A DNA stretch of 20,015 nt from an uncultured Treponema sp. (lineage in GTDB: Bacteria; Spirochaetota; Spirochaetia; Treponematales; Treponemataceae). Positions 1-7,650 of the stretch are shown in pieces. The stretch spans positions 1-20,015 of the forward strand of contig CAKZZK010000032.1 of assembly GCA_937885235.1 (NCBI GenBank), given 5' to 3'. Each line of letters opens with the position of its first letter. The stretch's first letter is position 1. The translations under genes were made by a program, and so were the position numbers. The notes under the pieces were generated by a model. It was given only the letters and a program-made list of their open reading frames with translations. It did not search any database and had not been told where the DNA came from.

Positions 1-48
1 AAAAGTCCCTAAATTTTTAGGTGCTTAACTTGACAAAATCGCTTACGA

Positions 49-117
49 ATGACACAAACGGTAATAAACTTATACTACGATGAACAAGAGGACGAATGGT
101 TTGAAGCGGATTTATAA
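49..117 (+). CDS. Very short acidic frame (22 codons), possible fragment of a DUF1902/HicB-like antitoxin
   Basis: An ATG-started frame of 22 residues ends in TAA. It contains the string INLYYDEQEDEWFEADL, which resembles the first beta-strand pair of DUF1902/HicB-like proteins (pattern: short hydrophobic strand, Y/F-D-E-E, then V/W-x-A/E). If so it is a 5' fragment that stops where the family would continue with a D-x-P-G-L-like segment. There is no Shine-Dalgarno sequence, and the TTGACA at 30-35 has no properly spaced -10. The resemblance comes from memory and the frame is short enough to be chance. Confidence 0.2.
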   Translation: MTQTVINLYYDEQEDEWFEADL

Positions 118-141
118 GTAGCATAGGTGGCAGGTTCTAGC

Positions 142-1533
142 CTATATTACATGCTTAGTCTTCCACTTCCCGCGGGCAAAGCGTATGATGAAGAGAATCG
201 AGCGCAAAGCCCAGTCTATCGTCATAGAAATCCATACGCACATAGCCCCAAAGGAAGCTGGCAGCCCGAAAAAGGCGACAAGGCCGAAGATGCCCGTGTA
301 TTTGAGCACGTAGCTCATGCCCACCCGCAGCGTCCACATACTCAGCATAGACACAATCATGGTAAAAGCCGCATCCCCCGCGGCACGCAGCGCGTTCGGC
401 AGGCTAAAGGAAGGCGGCCAGATGAGCATTCCCGCAATCCCGTGCCACAGCGTCATATACCAGCTGAGCTTTGTCGTCTCTTCAGACATACCGTAGAGGC
501 AGAGGATTTTGTAGGAAAGAAAAATCAGAGGAATATTGAGCAGCCAGAAGCCCGTATAGGCAATCAGCATGAGCTTCTTTGTGTAATACGAAGCCTGATC
601 GCTGCGCCGTGCGCCGATGCACTGACCCACCACGGTGAGCATGGCAAGCCCCACCGCGCTGCCCGGCAGCACCTCAAAGGAAGCCATGGTGTTTGCCGCC
701 GCGTTTGCCGCAATGGCAGTGGTGCCATAGGTGGAGATGAGCGAAAGCACGAGGAGCTTCCCAATCTGGAAGGTGGAGTTTTCAAGTCCGTTCGGAATGC
801 CCAGCTTGAGGATTTTGCCGACGAGGTTGAAGTCAATCTGCACGCGGGAAATGCCGCGGATGGAGATGGCCTTGCTGTCTTTGTCTGTTTGGGCGCGGTA
901 GAGGCAGACGAGCAGGACTGCTGCCGCCGCACTGCGGGAAAGCAGCGTGGGAACGGCAACCCCCGCCACGCCCCAGTGCAGGCCATAGATGCAGACCGCA
1001 TTCCCGCCTATGTTGATGACGTTGACGAGCAGGGCGATGAGCATACTTATCCGCGAATTGCCCTGTGCGCGGAAGATTGCCGCCGCCGCGCTGTATATCG
1101 CTATGCCGGGCAGCGCGAGGAGCGTGATGAGGAAATAGCGCTGGCTTGCCGCCATGACGTCTTCTTCTACCTTGCCGAAGATGAGCCTCAGAAGCGGCTT
1201 GTGCAGCGCCAACCCTGCGCAGAGCAGGAAAATCGCTATGGCGCTTATAGTATAGAGGAGCTGCTTTGCCGTCTTTTCGGCGAGTGGGAACTGAGAACTG
1301 CCGATGTACTGCGAGCAGACCACGGCACCGCCTGTTGAGAGCGCGGCAAAGACCTGCACGAGCAGGATGTTCACCTGATCTACGAGGGACACGCCGCTGA
1401 CCGCAGCTTCCCCCAGGGAAGCCACCATCACGATGTCTGCCATGCCGAGCGTTATCTGCAAAAGCTGTTCCACGAGCAGCGGCCATATCAGGAGCCACAG
1501 GGCGCGGTTGGAAAAAAGCCTGTTTTGCATCAT
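142..1533 (-). CDS. MATE-family multidrug/Na+ antiporter
   Basis: A 463-residue integral membrane protein with about twelve hydrophobic segments in two homologous halves, the usual size and fold of MATE exporters (NorM/DinF type) that expel cationic compounds in exchange for Na+ or H+. Visible hallmarks are the N-terminal LLVEQLLQITLGMADIVMVA stretch (family form: P-x-x-x-x-x-x-L-x-x-x-D-x-x-M-v-g), the GNSRISMLIALLVNVINIGGN segment and the mid-protein K-L-G-I-P-N-G-L-E segment that opens the second half. The ATG overlaps the era stop codon (ATGA, 1530-1533), so the gene is translationally coupled to era and probably shares its promoter. Substrate cannot be told from sequence. No terminator is visible downstream between 1 and 141. 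Confidence 0.9.
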   Translation of the reverse strand: MMQNRLFSNRALWLLIWPLLVEQLLQITLGMADIVMVASLGEAAVSGVSLVDQVNILLVQVFAALSTGGAVVCSQYIGSSQFPLAEKTAKQLLYTISAIAIFLLCAGLALHKPLLRLIFGKVEEDVMAASQRYFLITLLALPGIAIYSAAAAIFRAQGNSRISMLIALLVNVINIGGNAVCIYGLHWGVAGVAVPTLLSRSAAAAVLLVCLYRAQTDKDSKAISIRGISRVQIDFNLVGKILKLGIPNGLENSTFQIGKLLVLSLISTYGTTAIAANAAANTMASFEVLPGSAVGLAMLTVVGQCIGARRSDQASYYTKKLMLIAYTGFWLLNIPLIFLSYKILCLYGMSEETTKLSWYMTLWHGIAGMLIWPPSFSLPNALRAAGDAAFTMIVSMLSMWTLRVGMSYVLKYTGIFGLVAFFGLPASFGAMCVWISMTIDWALRSILFIIRFARGKWKTKHVI

Positions 1534-2447
1534 TTTAGGATTTTATTCAGAACTTGGTCCTTCTGCCGCCAGTTTTTGTCTACCTTCACCTGCAGGTCAA
1601 TGTCCACGCGGTAGGGGAATATCTCGCGGCACACTTTGACCGCCTCTGTGCGGATTGCCTTTATCATGGATGCACCCTTGCCGATGACAATGCCCTTCTG
1701 GCTCTCCCGCTCTACGCAGAGCAGGGCGCGTACTTTGAGGAGGTTGGGGTTTGCCATCTTCAAGTCCTCTATGCGCACATAGATGGCGTGGGGAAGCTCC
1801 TGCTCCAGCCTGTTGATTGCCTGCTCGCGGATAATCTCCGGTATGCGGAAGTCATCCTCTTGGTCTGTGTAGAACTCTTCGGGGTAGAGGTGGGGGGCTT
1901 CGGGGGCAAGGTCATACAGCGCTTTGAGCACATCGTTCACGTTCTGGTCTGCCTTCGCGCTCATCTGGATAACCCGCTCTTGGGGAAAGTCAGGAAACTG
2001 CCTGGCGACAAAGGCGCGCGCGTTTTCCGCCTTTGCGCGAATATCTTCTATTTTATTGATGGCTATGACGAGTTTTTCCGTATAGGGGTGAACCATGCCC
2101 GCGATGAGCTCTTCTTCGGAACCTTGCTCGCGCGTGCAGTCTATGATATAGAGGATGGCGTCGCTGTCCTTCATCTGGTCAGAGGCAATCTTGGTGAGCC
2201 TGAGATTCAGCTTTTTTTCACTTTCGTGCAGTCCGGGCGTATCCACAAAGACAAGCTGTCCGAAGGATGTGTTCACAATGCCGCGGATGGCGTTGCGCGT
2301 TGTCTGGGGCACGGCGGAGACGATGCTGATTTTTTCCCCGCTTGCCGTATTGAGGAAGGTGGATTTGCCCGCAGAGGGCCGCCCTACAATGGAAACAAGC
2401 GCCGTCTTAGGTCCCACCGGCACTTCTGCTGTGTTTATATCACTCAT
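1530..2447 (-). CDS. era: GTPase Era, ribosome assembly factor
   Basis: Era binds the 3' end of 16S rRNA and acts in 30S subunit maturation. From the chosen start the protein has 305 residues, normal for Era. G1 is GRPSAGKS (22-29), G3 is DTPG (69-72), G5 is the SAK in QMSAKAD, and a C-terminal KH RNA-binding domain carries IVIGKGASMIKAIR. The G4 motif reads NKIE (131-134) instead of NKxD, a conservative change at the residue that reads guanine. The ATG at 2447 is preferred over an in-frame GTG at 2480 because the extra residues lie over the promoter (-35 TTGTGC, -10 TATACT) and family homology begins just after this ATG. With the -10 only 6 nt upstream, the mRNA is probably leaderless. The MATE gene follows with a 4-nt overlap. 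Confidence 0.95.
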   Translation of the reverse strand: MSDINTAEVPVGPKTALVSIVGRPSAGKSTFLNTASGEKISIVSAVPQTTRNAIRGIVNTSFGQLVFVDTPGLHESEKKLNLRLTKIASDQMKDSDAILYIIDCTREQGSEEELIAGMVHPYTEKLVIAINKIEDIRAKAENARAFVARQFPDFPQERVIQMSAKADQNVNDVLKALYDLAPEAPHLYPEEFYTDQEDDFRIPEIIREQAINRLEQELPHAIYVRIEDLKMANPNLLKVRALLCVERESQKGIVIGKGASMIKAIRTEAVKVCREIFPYRVDIDLQVKVDKNWRQKDQVLNKILK

Positions 2448-2453
2448 TGGTAT

Positions 2454-2482
2454 AGTATAGAATAAAACCCGACCCTGCACAA
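2454..2482 (-). promoter_or_regulatory. era promoter (leaderless type)
   Basis: On the minus strand, -35 TTGTGC (2482-2477), a 17-nt spacer and -10 TATACT (2459-2454) are followed after 6 nt by the era ATG at 2447. Transcription should begin at or within a base or two of the start codon. No Shine-Dalgarno sequence is present. Confidence 0.6.
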
Positions 2483-2491
2483 GATTGGGGG

Positions 2492-2520
2492 TAGATAAAA
2501 CAAAAACGATTTGTTATACT
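2492..2520 (+). promoter_or_regulatory. glgX-glgP promoter (extended -10, leaderless type)
   Basis: TTGTTATACT at 2511-2520 is an extended -10 (TGn-TATACT). A weak -35 (TAGATA, 2492-2497) lies 17 nt upstream. The glgX ATG is 6 nt after the -10, so the transcript should have essentially no 5' leader. The inverted repeat AACAAA-aacga-TTTGTT (2499-2515) abuts the -10 and could be an operator; this last point is inference only. Confidence 0.55.
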
Positions 2521-2526
2521 GCGTAT

Positions 2527-4671
2527 ATGTGCGTGGAGAATATTTTGCCCGGAAAGCCTTTTCCCCTTGGAGCTGAAGTGACGGCGGAAGGTGTGAATTT
2601 TGCCGTTTTCAGCAGAAATGGGACAAGAGTTATCCTTGATTTGTTCCAAAACTCTAATGACAATGACCCTTATGCTTCTATAGAACTTGACCCCGTACAG
2701 AACAGGACGGGGGATGTGTGGCATATCTTTATACCCGGATTAAAAGCAGGAGCGCTTTATGTCTATCAGGTGGACGGTCCCTTTGAGCCATCTCAGGGCC
2801 ACCGCTTCAATGTCAAGCAGCTGCTTTTTGACCCCTATGCCAAGGCGCTTACGCCGGTTTCCGTATTCCACAACCTGCCGCCCACCTACCGGACTCCCGT
2901 AGACAAGACAGACGTGGAGCTTGCCGAAAGCAGGCATCTTTATGATTTTCCCAAGTGCGTGGTCGTCGACGATGCCGCCTTTGACTGGGAAGGTGACAGG
3001 CCCATCAATCGCCCCCTGAGCGAAAGCATCCTCTACGAGGTGCATGTGCGGGGCTTTACCGCCAACGGCAATTCAGGTGTGCGCAATCCGGGCACCTATG
3101 ACGGATTCATAGAGAGAATCCCCTATCTGAAGGATTTAGGCATTACTGCCGTGGAACTGATGCCCATCCACGAGTTTGATGAATACGAGAACACGAACAT
3201 AAATCCCCGTACCGGCGAGCGGATGAAGAATTACTGGGGCTACAGCACGATGGCGTTTTTTGCCCCCAAAGCGAGCTATGCTGCTGACAAGTCCCCCGGC
3301 GGCGTGGTGAATGAGTTCAAACGGCTTGTCAAAGAGCTGCATCGCGCGGGCATAGAGGTCATCCTCGACGTGGTGTACAATCATACCGCGGAAGGCAATG
3401 AGCACGGCATTTCGCTCAACCTGCGGGGCTTTGAAAACAGCGTCTACTACCAGCTTGTGGGCAACCACAAGGAATATTATATGAACTTTTCAGGCTGCGG
3501 CAACACGGTGAACTGCAACCATCCCGTGGTGCGCCAGCTGATCATCGATAGCCTGCGCCACTGGGTGCTGGACTACCATGTGGACGGCTTCCGCTTTGAC
3601 CTCGCTTCTATTTTGAGCCGCAGTCAGGAAGGGGCGGTGCTGCGCTTTCCGCCGCTCACAAACGCTATTGCCGAGGACCCCATACTTGCAAAGACAAAGA
3701 TAATTGCGGAACCGTGGGATGCGGGCGGAGCCTATCAGCTCGGCGGTTTCCCCGGCGGGCGCTGGGCAGAGTGGAACGACCGCTTCCGTGACGAAATCCG
3801 CCGCTTCTGGCGGGGCGATGAGCATGCTTCCACGAGCGCGGCGACGAGGATAAGCGGTTCCAGCGACCTCTTTACCATATCGGGACGCACCCCTGCCCAC
3901 AGCATCAACTACGTGACCTGTCATGACGGCTTCACGATGAACGACCTTGTGAGCTATAACCACAAGCACAACGATGAAAACGGCGAGGAAAACCGTGATG
4001 GCACCGATTCCAACTGGAGCTATAACCACGGCTATGAGGGACCGACGGCAAATCCCCTCATAGAAAAGCGCCGCAACAGGCAGATGCGGAACTTCCTGCT
4101 CACGCTGCTCATCTCTCAGGGTACGCCCATGCTGCTCGGCGGCGATGAGTTCAGGCGGGGACAGCATGGAAACAACAACGCCTACTGTCAGGACAACGAA
4201 ATCAGCTGGTTTGACTGGAACAATGCGGGCATAAACGCAAAGCTGCTTGCATTCACCAAGCGTGCCATAGCCCTGCGCAAGAACCACGCGGTGTTCCGCC
4301 GTCCGGTATTCTTTCAGGGGCATAAGGCGGGCTGCGTGCCCGACATCCAGTGGTACAACGCTGACGGCAGCAATCCCGACTGGAATACGATTTCCCGCTT
4401 CCTTGCGTTCTGTCTTTTTGGCGAGCACTGCCCGAATGCGGACGGCGCTCCCGACAAGGATTTCTACGTCGTGGCGAATACGGACAGGCAGGATATAATG
4501 GTAAAAATTCCCACCATTCAGGGCAAGGGAAAGAAAAAGTGGTACCTCGTGGCGGATACCTCCATCGATTCTGAGGAGGCTATTGCGGAAGAGGGCAAGG
4601 CAGAGCAATTGAGGGAGCAGGAGCATTACGTCATTCCTGCCAATTCATTGATAATATTGGTAGCAAAATAA
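2527..4671 (+). CDS. glgX: Glycogen debranching enzyme GlgX (GH13 isoamylase type)
   Basis: Hydrolyses alpha-1,6 branch stubs of phosphorylase-limit glycogen in the cytoplasm. The 714-residue product has an N-terminal CBM48 domain (from about residue 5, PGKPFPLGA...GVNFAVFSRNG) and then a GH13 barrel. The barrel motifs are DVVYNHTAEG, GFRFDLAS with nucleophile D358, AEPWDAGG with acid/base E395, and VTCHDGFTMNDLVSYNHKHN with transition-state-stabilising D467. All catalytic residues are present and the length fits the GlgX/TreX group. The ATG at 2527 is chosen over an in-frame TTG at 2485 because the TTG lies upstream of the -10 box and the CBM48 homology starts right after the ATG. glgP follows after 30 nt in the same direction, and the pair makes up the degradation half of glycogen metabolism. 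Confidence 0.95.
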   Translation: MCVENILPGKPFPLGAEVTAEGVNFAVFSRNGTRVILDLFQNSNDNDPYASIELDPVQNRTGDVWHIFIPGLKAGALYVYQVDGPFEPSQGHRFNVKQLLFDPYAKALTPVSVFHNLPPTYRTPVDKTDVELAESRHLYDFPKCVVVDDAAFDWEGDRPINRPLSESILYEVHVRGFTANGNSGVRNPGTYDGFIERIPYLKDLGITAVELMPIHEFDEYENTNINPRTGERMKNYWGYSTMAFFAPKASYAADKSPGGVVNEFKRLVKELHRAGIEVILDVVYNHTAEGNEHGISLNLRGFENSVYYQLVGNHKEYYMNFSGCGNTVNCNHPVVRQLIIDSLRHWVLDYHVDGFRFDLASILSRSQEGAVLRFPPLTNAIAEDPILAKTKIIAEPWDAGGAYQLGGFPGGRWAEWNDRFRDEIRRFWRGDEHASTSAATRISGSSDLFTISGRTPAHSINYVTCHDGFTMNDLVSYNHKHNDENGEENRDGTDSNWSYNHGYEGPTANPLIEKRRNRQMRNFLLTLLISQGTPMLLGGDEFRRGQHGNNNAYCQDNEISWFDWNNAGINAKLLAFTKRAIALRKNHAVFRRPVFFQGHKAGCVPDIQWYNADGSNPDWNTISRFLAFCLFGEHCPNADGAPDKDFYVVANTDRQDIMVKIPTIQGKGKKKWYLVADTSIDSEEAIAEEGKAEQLREQEHYVIPANSLIILVAK

Positions 4672-4701
4672 ACGCGGAAACAATAGGTTACGGAGGAAAA
4701 C

Positions 4702-7152
4702 ATGGTTTTCGATGCAGAACAATTTAAGGAAAATCTGACGGCGCGTCTGCGCAGACAGTACGGCAAGGACATCACGCAGGCCACCAAGCACGATTTATTC
4801 GATGCGGTGAGCGCGAGTGCTTTGGAAATCATCATGCCCAACTGGATGGAGACAAGGCGCACCTATGAGGCAAAGCCCACGAAGCAGCTCTACTATCTGA
4901 GCGCGGAATTCCTCATGGGACGGGCTTTGAGCAACAACCTCATCAATGCCCAGATTTTTGACTCGGTGAAGGAAGTGCTCAACGGCATGAACATCAACTA
5001 TGATATGATAGAGGACGAGGAGCCCGATGCGGGACTCGGCAACGGCGGTCTCGGTCGTCTTGCTGCCTGCTTCCTTGACAGCCTTGCGACCTTGCAGTAT
5101 CCGGGGCACGGCTACGGCATTCGCTATGAGTACGGTATGTTTGAGCAGCACATCGTGGACGGCGAGCAGGTGGAGTATCCTGACAACTGGCTGAAGCACC
5201 GCGACCCGTGGGAAGTAAAGCGTTCTGATTTGTCCGTGACGGTGAAATTCGGCGGTCAGATCAAATACGGCAAGACTCCCGACGGGCAGGACAGGTTCTA
5301 CATCGAGAATGCCGAAGAAATCACTGCAACTCCTTATGATATGCCGGTGGTTGGCTACGGCAACAACACGGTGAACACCCTGCGCCTGTGGCAGGCTTCC
5401 AGCCCCAATGGCTTTGACCTGCAGCTCTTCAACGATATGCAGTACCACCGCGCGGTGGAAAAGCAGAACAACGCGGAGAACATCAGCCGCGTGCTCTATC
5501 CCAACGACAATGGACCTATGGGCAAGGAGCTGCGCCTGAGGCAGCAGTATTTCTTTACCTCTGCGTCTTTGCAGGATTTGGTGCACTTCTTTGTGCGCAC
5601 CGTGGGCACGGATTTCTCCAAGTTCCCCGATTACCACGTAATCCAGCTGAACGACACGCATCCCGTGGTGGCAATCCCTGAGTTTATGCGCATCCTGATT
5701 GACGAGTACAATGTGGGCTGGAATGATGCCTGGAACATCGCAGGCAAGACCTTTGCCTATACCAACCACACTATTCTTGCCGAAGCTCTTGAAAAGTGGC
5801 CCATCGAGACTTTCAAGAACCTCCTGCCGCGCATCTACCAGATTGTGGAGGAAATCAACCGCCGCTTTGTCATTGAACTCAGGCAGAAGTTCCCGAATGA
5901 CTACGAAAAGCAGAACCATATGTCCATCATCCATGACGGCAAGGTTTACATGGGCTGGCTTGCCATCCACGCCTGCTTCAGCGTGAACGGCGTTGCCGAG
6001 CTGCACACCAAGCTGCTCAAAGAGCAGGAGTTCAAGAACTGGAACGCAATCTATCCGCAGAAGTTCAACAACAAGACGAACGGCGTCACTCAGCGCCGCT
6101 GGCTGCTCAGCTCTAACCCTGAGCTTGCCGAATTTATCACAAAGCGCATCGGTCACGGCTGGGAGACAGAGTTGTCAAAGCTCAAGGAGCTTGAAAAGTA
6201 CGTCAATGACGATGCTTCCCTCAACGAGCTTATGGCTATCAAGCTGCACAACAAGGAAGCGCTTGCAAATTACCTCAAGCACACGCAGAACGAGTTCCTT
6301 GACCCTGAGAGCATCTTTGACACGCAGGTAAAGCGTCTGCACGAGTACAAGAGGCAGCTGCTCAATGTCTTCCACATCATGTATCTCTACAACCGCATTG
6401 TTGACGATCCCTCATACAATCCTCCAGCCCGCACCTTCATCTTTGGCGCTAAGGCTGCTTCCGGTTACCGCCGCGCCAAGGCGATCATCAAGCTCATCAA
6501 CACTGTGGCTGACCGCGTGAACACCGACCGCCGCGTGGGTGGCAAGCTGCGCGTGGTCTTTGTGGAAAACTACCGCGTGTCCGTTGCCGAGAAGATTATT
6601 CCCGCAAGCGATGTTTCCGAGCAGATTTCCACCGCGGGCTATGAGGCTTCCGGCACTTCCAATATGAAGTTTATGATGAACGGCGCACTCACCATCGGCA
6701 CGATGGACGGCGCCAACATAGAGATTGTGCACGAGGCAGGCAAGGAAAACGCCGTTATCTTTGGTCTGACTTCTGATGAAATCATCAAGATAAACAAGGA
6801 GCACAGCTACAATCCGCAGAAGTACCTTGACCGCAATCCGGCTCTTGCCCGCGTGGTGAACCAGCTCGTCGATGGCACTTACGACAGGACGGGACTGCTC
6901 TTCAAGGAGCTGCATGATTCCATCGTCTACGGCGTGGAAGGCCAGCGGCCGGACGTGTACTTTATCCTTGCTGACTTTGACTCCTATGTTCAGGCGCAGG
7001 AAAAGCTTGCCAAGCTCTATGCCGACAAGCGCGGCTGGGCGCAGAAGGCGCTGCTCAACATTGCCAACAGCGGCAAGTTCTCCAGCGACCGCACGATTGA
7101 AGACTACGTGCGCGACATCTGGCACATCAACAAGATTGAAATAAAGCGCTAG
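4702..7152 (+). CDS. glgP: Glycogen/starch/alpha-glucan phosphorylase
   Basis: A PLP-dependent GT35 enzyme that releases glucose-1-phosphate from the non-reducing ends of glycogen or maltodextrin. The 816-residue length matches bacterial GlgP. The N-terminal domain carries DAGLGNGGLGRLAACFLDSL from residue 109. The C-terminal domain carries the phosphorylase signature EASGTSNMKFMMNGALTIGT, with the PLP-binding lysine at K656, followed by MDGANIEI. The start has a good Shine-Dalgarno sequence (GGAGG in acggaggaaaacATG), unlike glgX upstream. It is the second gene of the glgX-glgP transcript and is closed by the strong terminator at 7184-7213. No lesions are visible. Confidence 0.96.
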   Translation: MVFDAEQFKENLTARLRRQYGKDITQATKHDLFDAVSASALEIIMPNWMETRRTYEAKPTKQLYYLSAEFLMGRALSNNLINAQIFDSVKEVLNGMNINYDMIEDEEPDAGLGNGGLGRLAACFLDSLATLQYPGHGYGIRYEYGMFEQHIVDGEQVEYPDNWLKHRDPWEVKRSDLSVTVKFGGQIKYGKTPDGQDRFYIENAEEITATPYDMPVVGYGNNTVNTLRLWQASSPNGFDLQLFNDMQYHRAVEKQNNAENISRVLYPNDNGPMGKELRLRQQYFFTSASLQDLVHFFVRTVGTDFSKFPDYHVIQLNDTHPVVAIPEFMRILIDEYNVGWNDAWNIAGKTFAYTNHTILAEALEKWPIETFKNLLPRIYQIVEEINRRFVIELRQKFPNDYEKQNHMSIIHDGKVYMGWLAIHACFSVNGVAELHTKLLKEQEFKNWNAIYPQKFNNKTNGVTQRRWLLSSNPELAEFITKRIGHGWETELSKLKELEKYVNDDASLNELMAIKLHNKEALANYLKHTQNEFLDPESIFDTQVKRLHEYKRQLLNVFHIMYLYNRIVDDPSYNPPARTFIFGAKAASGYRRAKAIIKLINTVADRVNTDRRVGGKLRVVFVENYRVSVAEKIIPASDVSEQISTAGYEASGTSNMKFMMNGALTIGTMDGANIEIVHEAGKENAVIFGLTSDEIIKINKEHSYNPQKYLDRNPALARVVNQLVDGTYDRTGLLFKELHDSIVYGVEGQRPDVYFILADFDSYVQAQEKLAKLYADKRGWAQKALLNIANSGKFSSDRTIEDYVRDIWHINKIEIKR

Positions 7153-7183
7153 GTTATTGCTGAGCTGTTTTACGGCTGCAAGG

Positions 7184-7213
7184 CTCCCCGTCCGCAAGGG
7201 CGGGGAGTTTTTT
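7184..7213 (+). terminator. Intrinsic terminator of glgX-glgP
   Basis: A 10-bp GC-rich stem (7184-7193 with 7198-7207, one G-U pair) closed by a GCAA tetraloop is followed directly by six T. It sits 31 nt after the glgP stop codon. Confidence 0.93.
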
Positions 7214-7240
7214 ATGCTTCGAAACCGCCTGCAGTTTGTA

Positions 7241-7309
7241 ATCCATACAGCTAGCTGTAGGGGATCCCTACAGCCCAGTGTTGGGCATCCCTACAGTTTA
7301 GTGAGACAG
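7241..7309. repeat. Three degenerate 23-bp-period direct repeats with internal palindromes
   Basis: ATCCaTACAG at 7241, ATCCCTACAG at 7264 and ATCCCTACAG at 7287 are spaced exactly 23 bp apart, with partial similarity (AGTG, GGG) in the rest of each unit. Between and within them lie palindromes: TACAGCTAGCTGTA (7246-7259), CTGTAGGG-GAT-CCCTACAG (7255-7273) and GCCCA-GTGT-TGGGC (7274-7286 region). The block starts about 28 bp past the glgP terminator and looks like an eroded interspersed repeat. Confidence 0.6.
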
Positions 7310-7346
7310 CGGTAAGCAGTACTGTTGCGTAAATGCTGTCGCTGTG

Positions 7347-7496
7347 ATGTGCGCCGGGCTTGCGTGGAGCAAAGTGTGCCCGTCCTGCGGGGCGGAGATG
7401 AGCGACAGTGCAAAGTTCTGCCCTGAGTGCGGGGAAAAGTTCGCCGTTACAAAGGCGAAAAAGCGCTTCTGCCCCGAATGCGGCGGGAGTTACTGA
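7347..7496 (+). CDS. Small zinc-ribbon protein (49 aa), possibly the N-terminal remnant of a larger protein
   Basis: ATG frame of 49 residues. It carries one complete zinc ribbon, CPSCG (11-15) and CPECG (25-29), and then a third half-knuckle CPECGGSY at 42-49, immediately before TGA. This CxxCG...CPECG arrangement is the zinc-ribbon/double-zinc-ribbon type often found at the N-terminus of multidomain bacterial proteins. A lone half-knuckle right at the stop codon is odd: its partner CxxC pair is missing, so the frame looks cut off. The stop codon coincides with the beginning of FGE-like homology in the next frame (7492 on). No convincing Shine-Dalgarno sequence or promoter is visible. GTG at 7344 is an alternative start. 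Whether it is expressed is unknown. Confidence 0.5.
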   Translation: MCAGLAWSKVCPSCGAEMSDSAKFCPECGEKFAVTKAKKRFCPECGGSY

Positions 7497-7650
7497 TCCA
7501 GATGGCGGTGTGGCTGGGACACTCCGTGTCTGCCGTGGTGCCAGTGCCCTTGATGCTACTCGGCACATCACCGTTGCGTACCGCCACAGCGTGGCAACAA
7601 CCAGCACCTATTATAACCACGGCTTCCGCGTAGTCCGCAACGCGCAGTAA
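7492..7650 (+). pseudogene. C-terminal fragment of an FGE-sulfatase / C-type-lectin-fold protein, DGR variable-region-like
   Basis: The frame from 7492 ends with HGFRVVRNAQ and a stop at 7648-7650. Upstream are RVCRGAS and TVAYRHS. Together these match the last ~50 residues of formylglycine-generating-enzyme (SUMF1)-fold proteins: R-V-x-R-G-G-S-W, then V-A-x-R, then G-F-R-V-V-R. The rest of the domain, more than 150 residues, is absent. The tryptophan of RGGSW is replaced (RGASA) and the positions between the anchors are unusually mixed, many with NNC or NNT codons. That is what adenine mutagenesis of AAC/AAT codons gives in diversity-generating retroelement variable regions such as Treponema TvpA. 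No reverse transcriptase or template repeat lies in the window. The fragment abuts the zinc-ribbon frame and the AAA pseudogene. Confidence 0.55.

Noticed and set aside
8..21. CCTAAATTTTTAGG hairpin as a terminator
   Set aside because: The stem is short and AT-rich, with at most a four-T tail on the minus strand; the support is too weak.
30..76. TTGACA at 30-35 with TATACT at 71-76 as a promoter
   Set aside because: The spacing is 35 nt, far outside the usual 16-19 nt, and no real gene follows on that strand.
127..1338. 403-codon open frame on the plus strand opposite the first MATE gene
   Set aside because: Composition is His/Arg/Glu-rich without any family pattern, and the minus strand encodes a clear MATE protein. 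Long antisense frames are expected at this GC content.
1554..2465. 303-codon plus-strand frame opposite era
   Set aside because: Era on the minus strand carries all GTPase motifs; this frame mirrors its codons and has no start signals.
3490..4626. 378-codon minus-strand frame opposite glgX
   Set aside because: It lies fully inside glgX, with all GH13 motifs on the other strand; no family resemblance.
4795..6156. 453-codon minus-strand frame opposite glgP
   Set aside because: Shadow of the phosphorylase gene; His/Val/Leu-rich translation with no recognisable domain.
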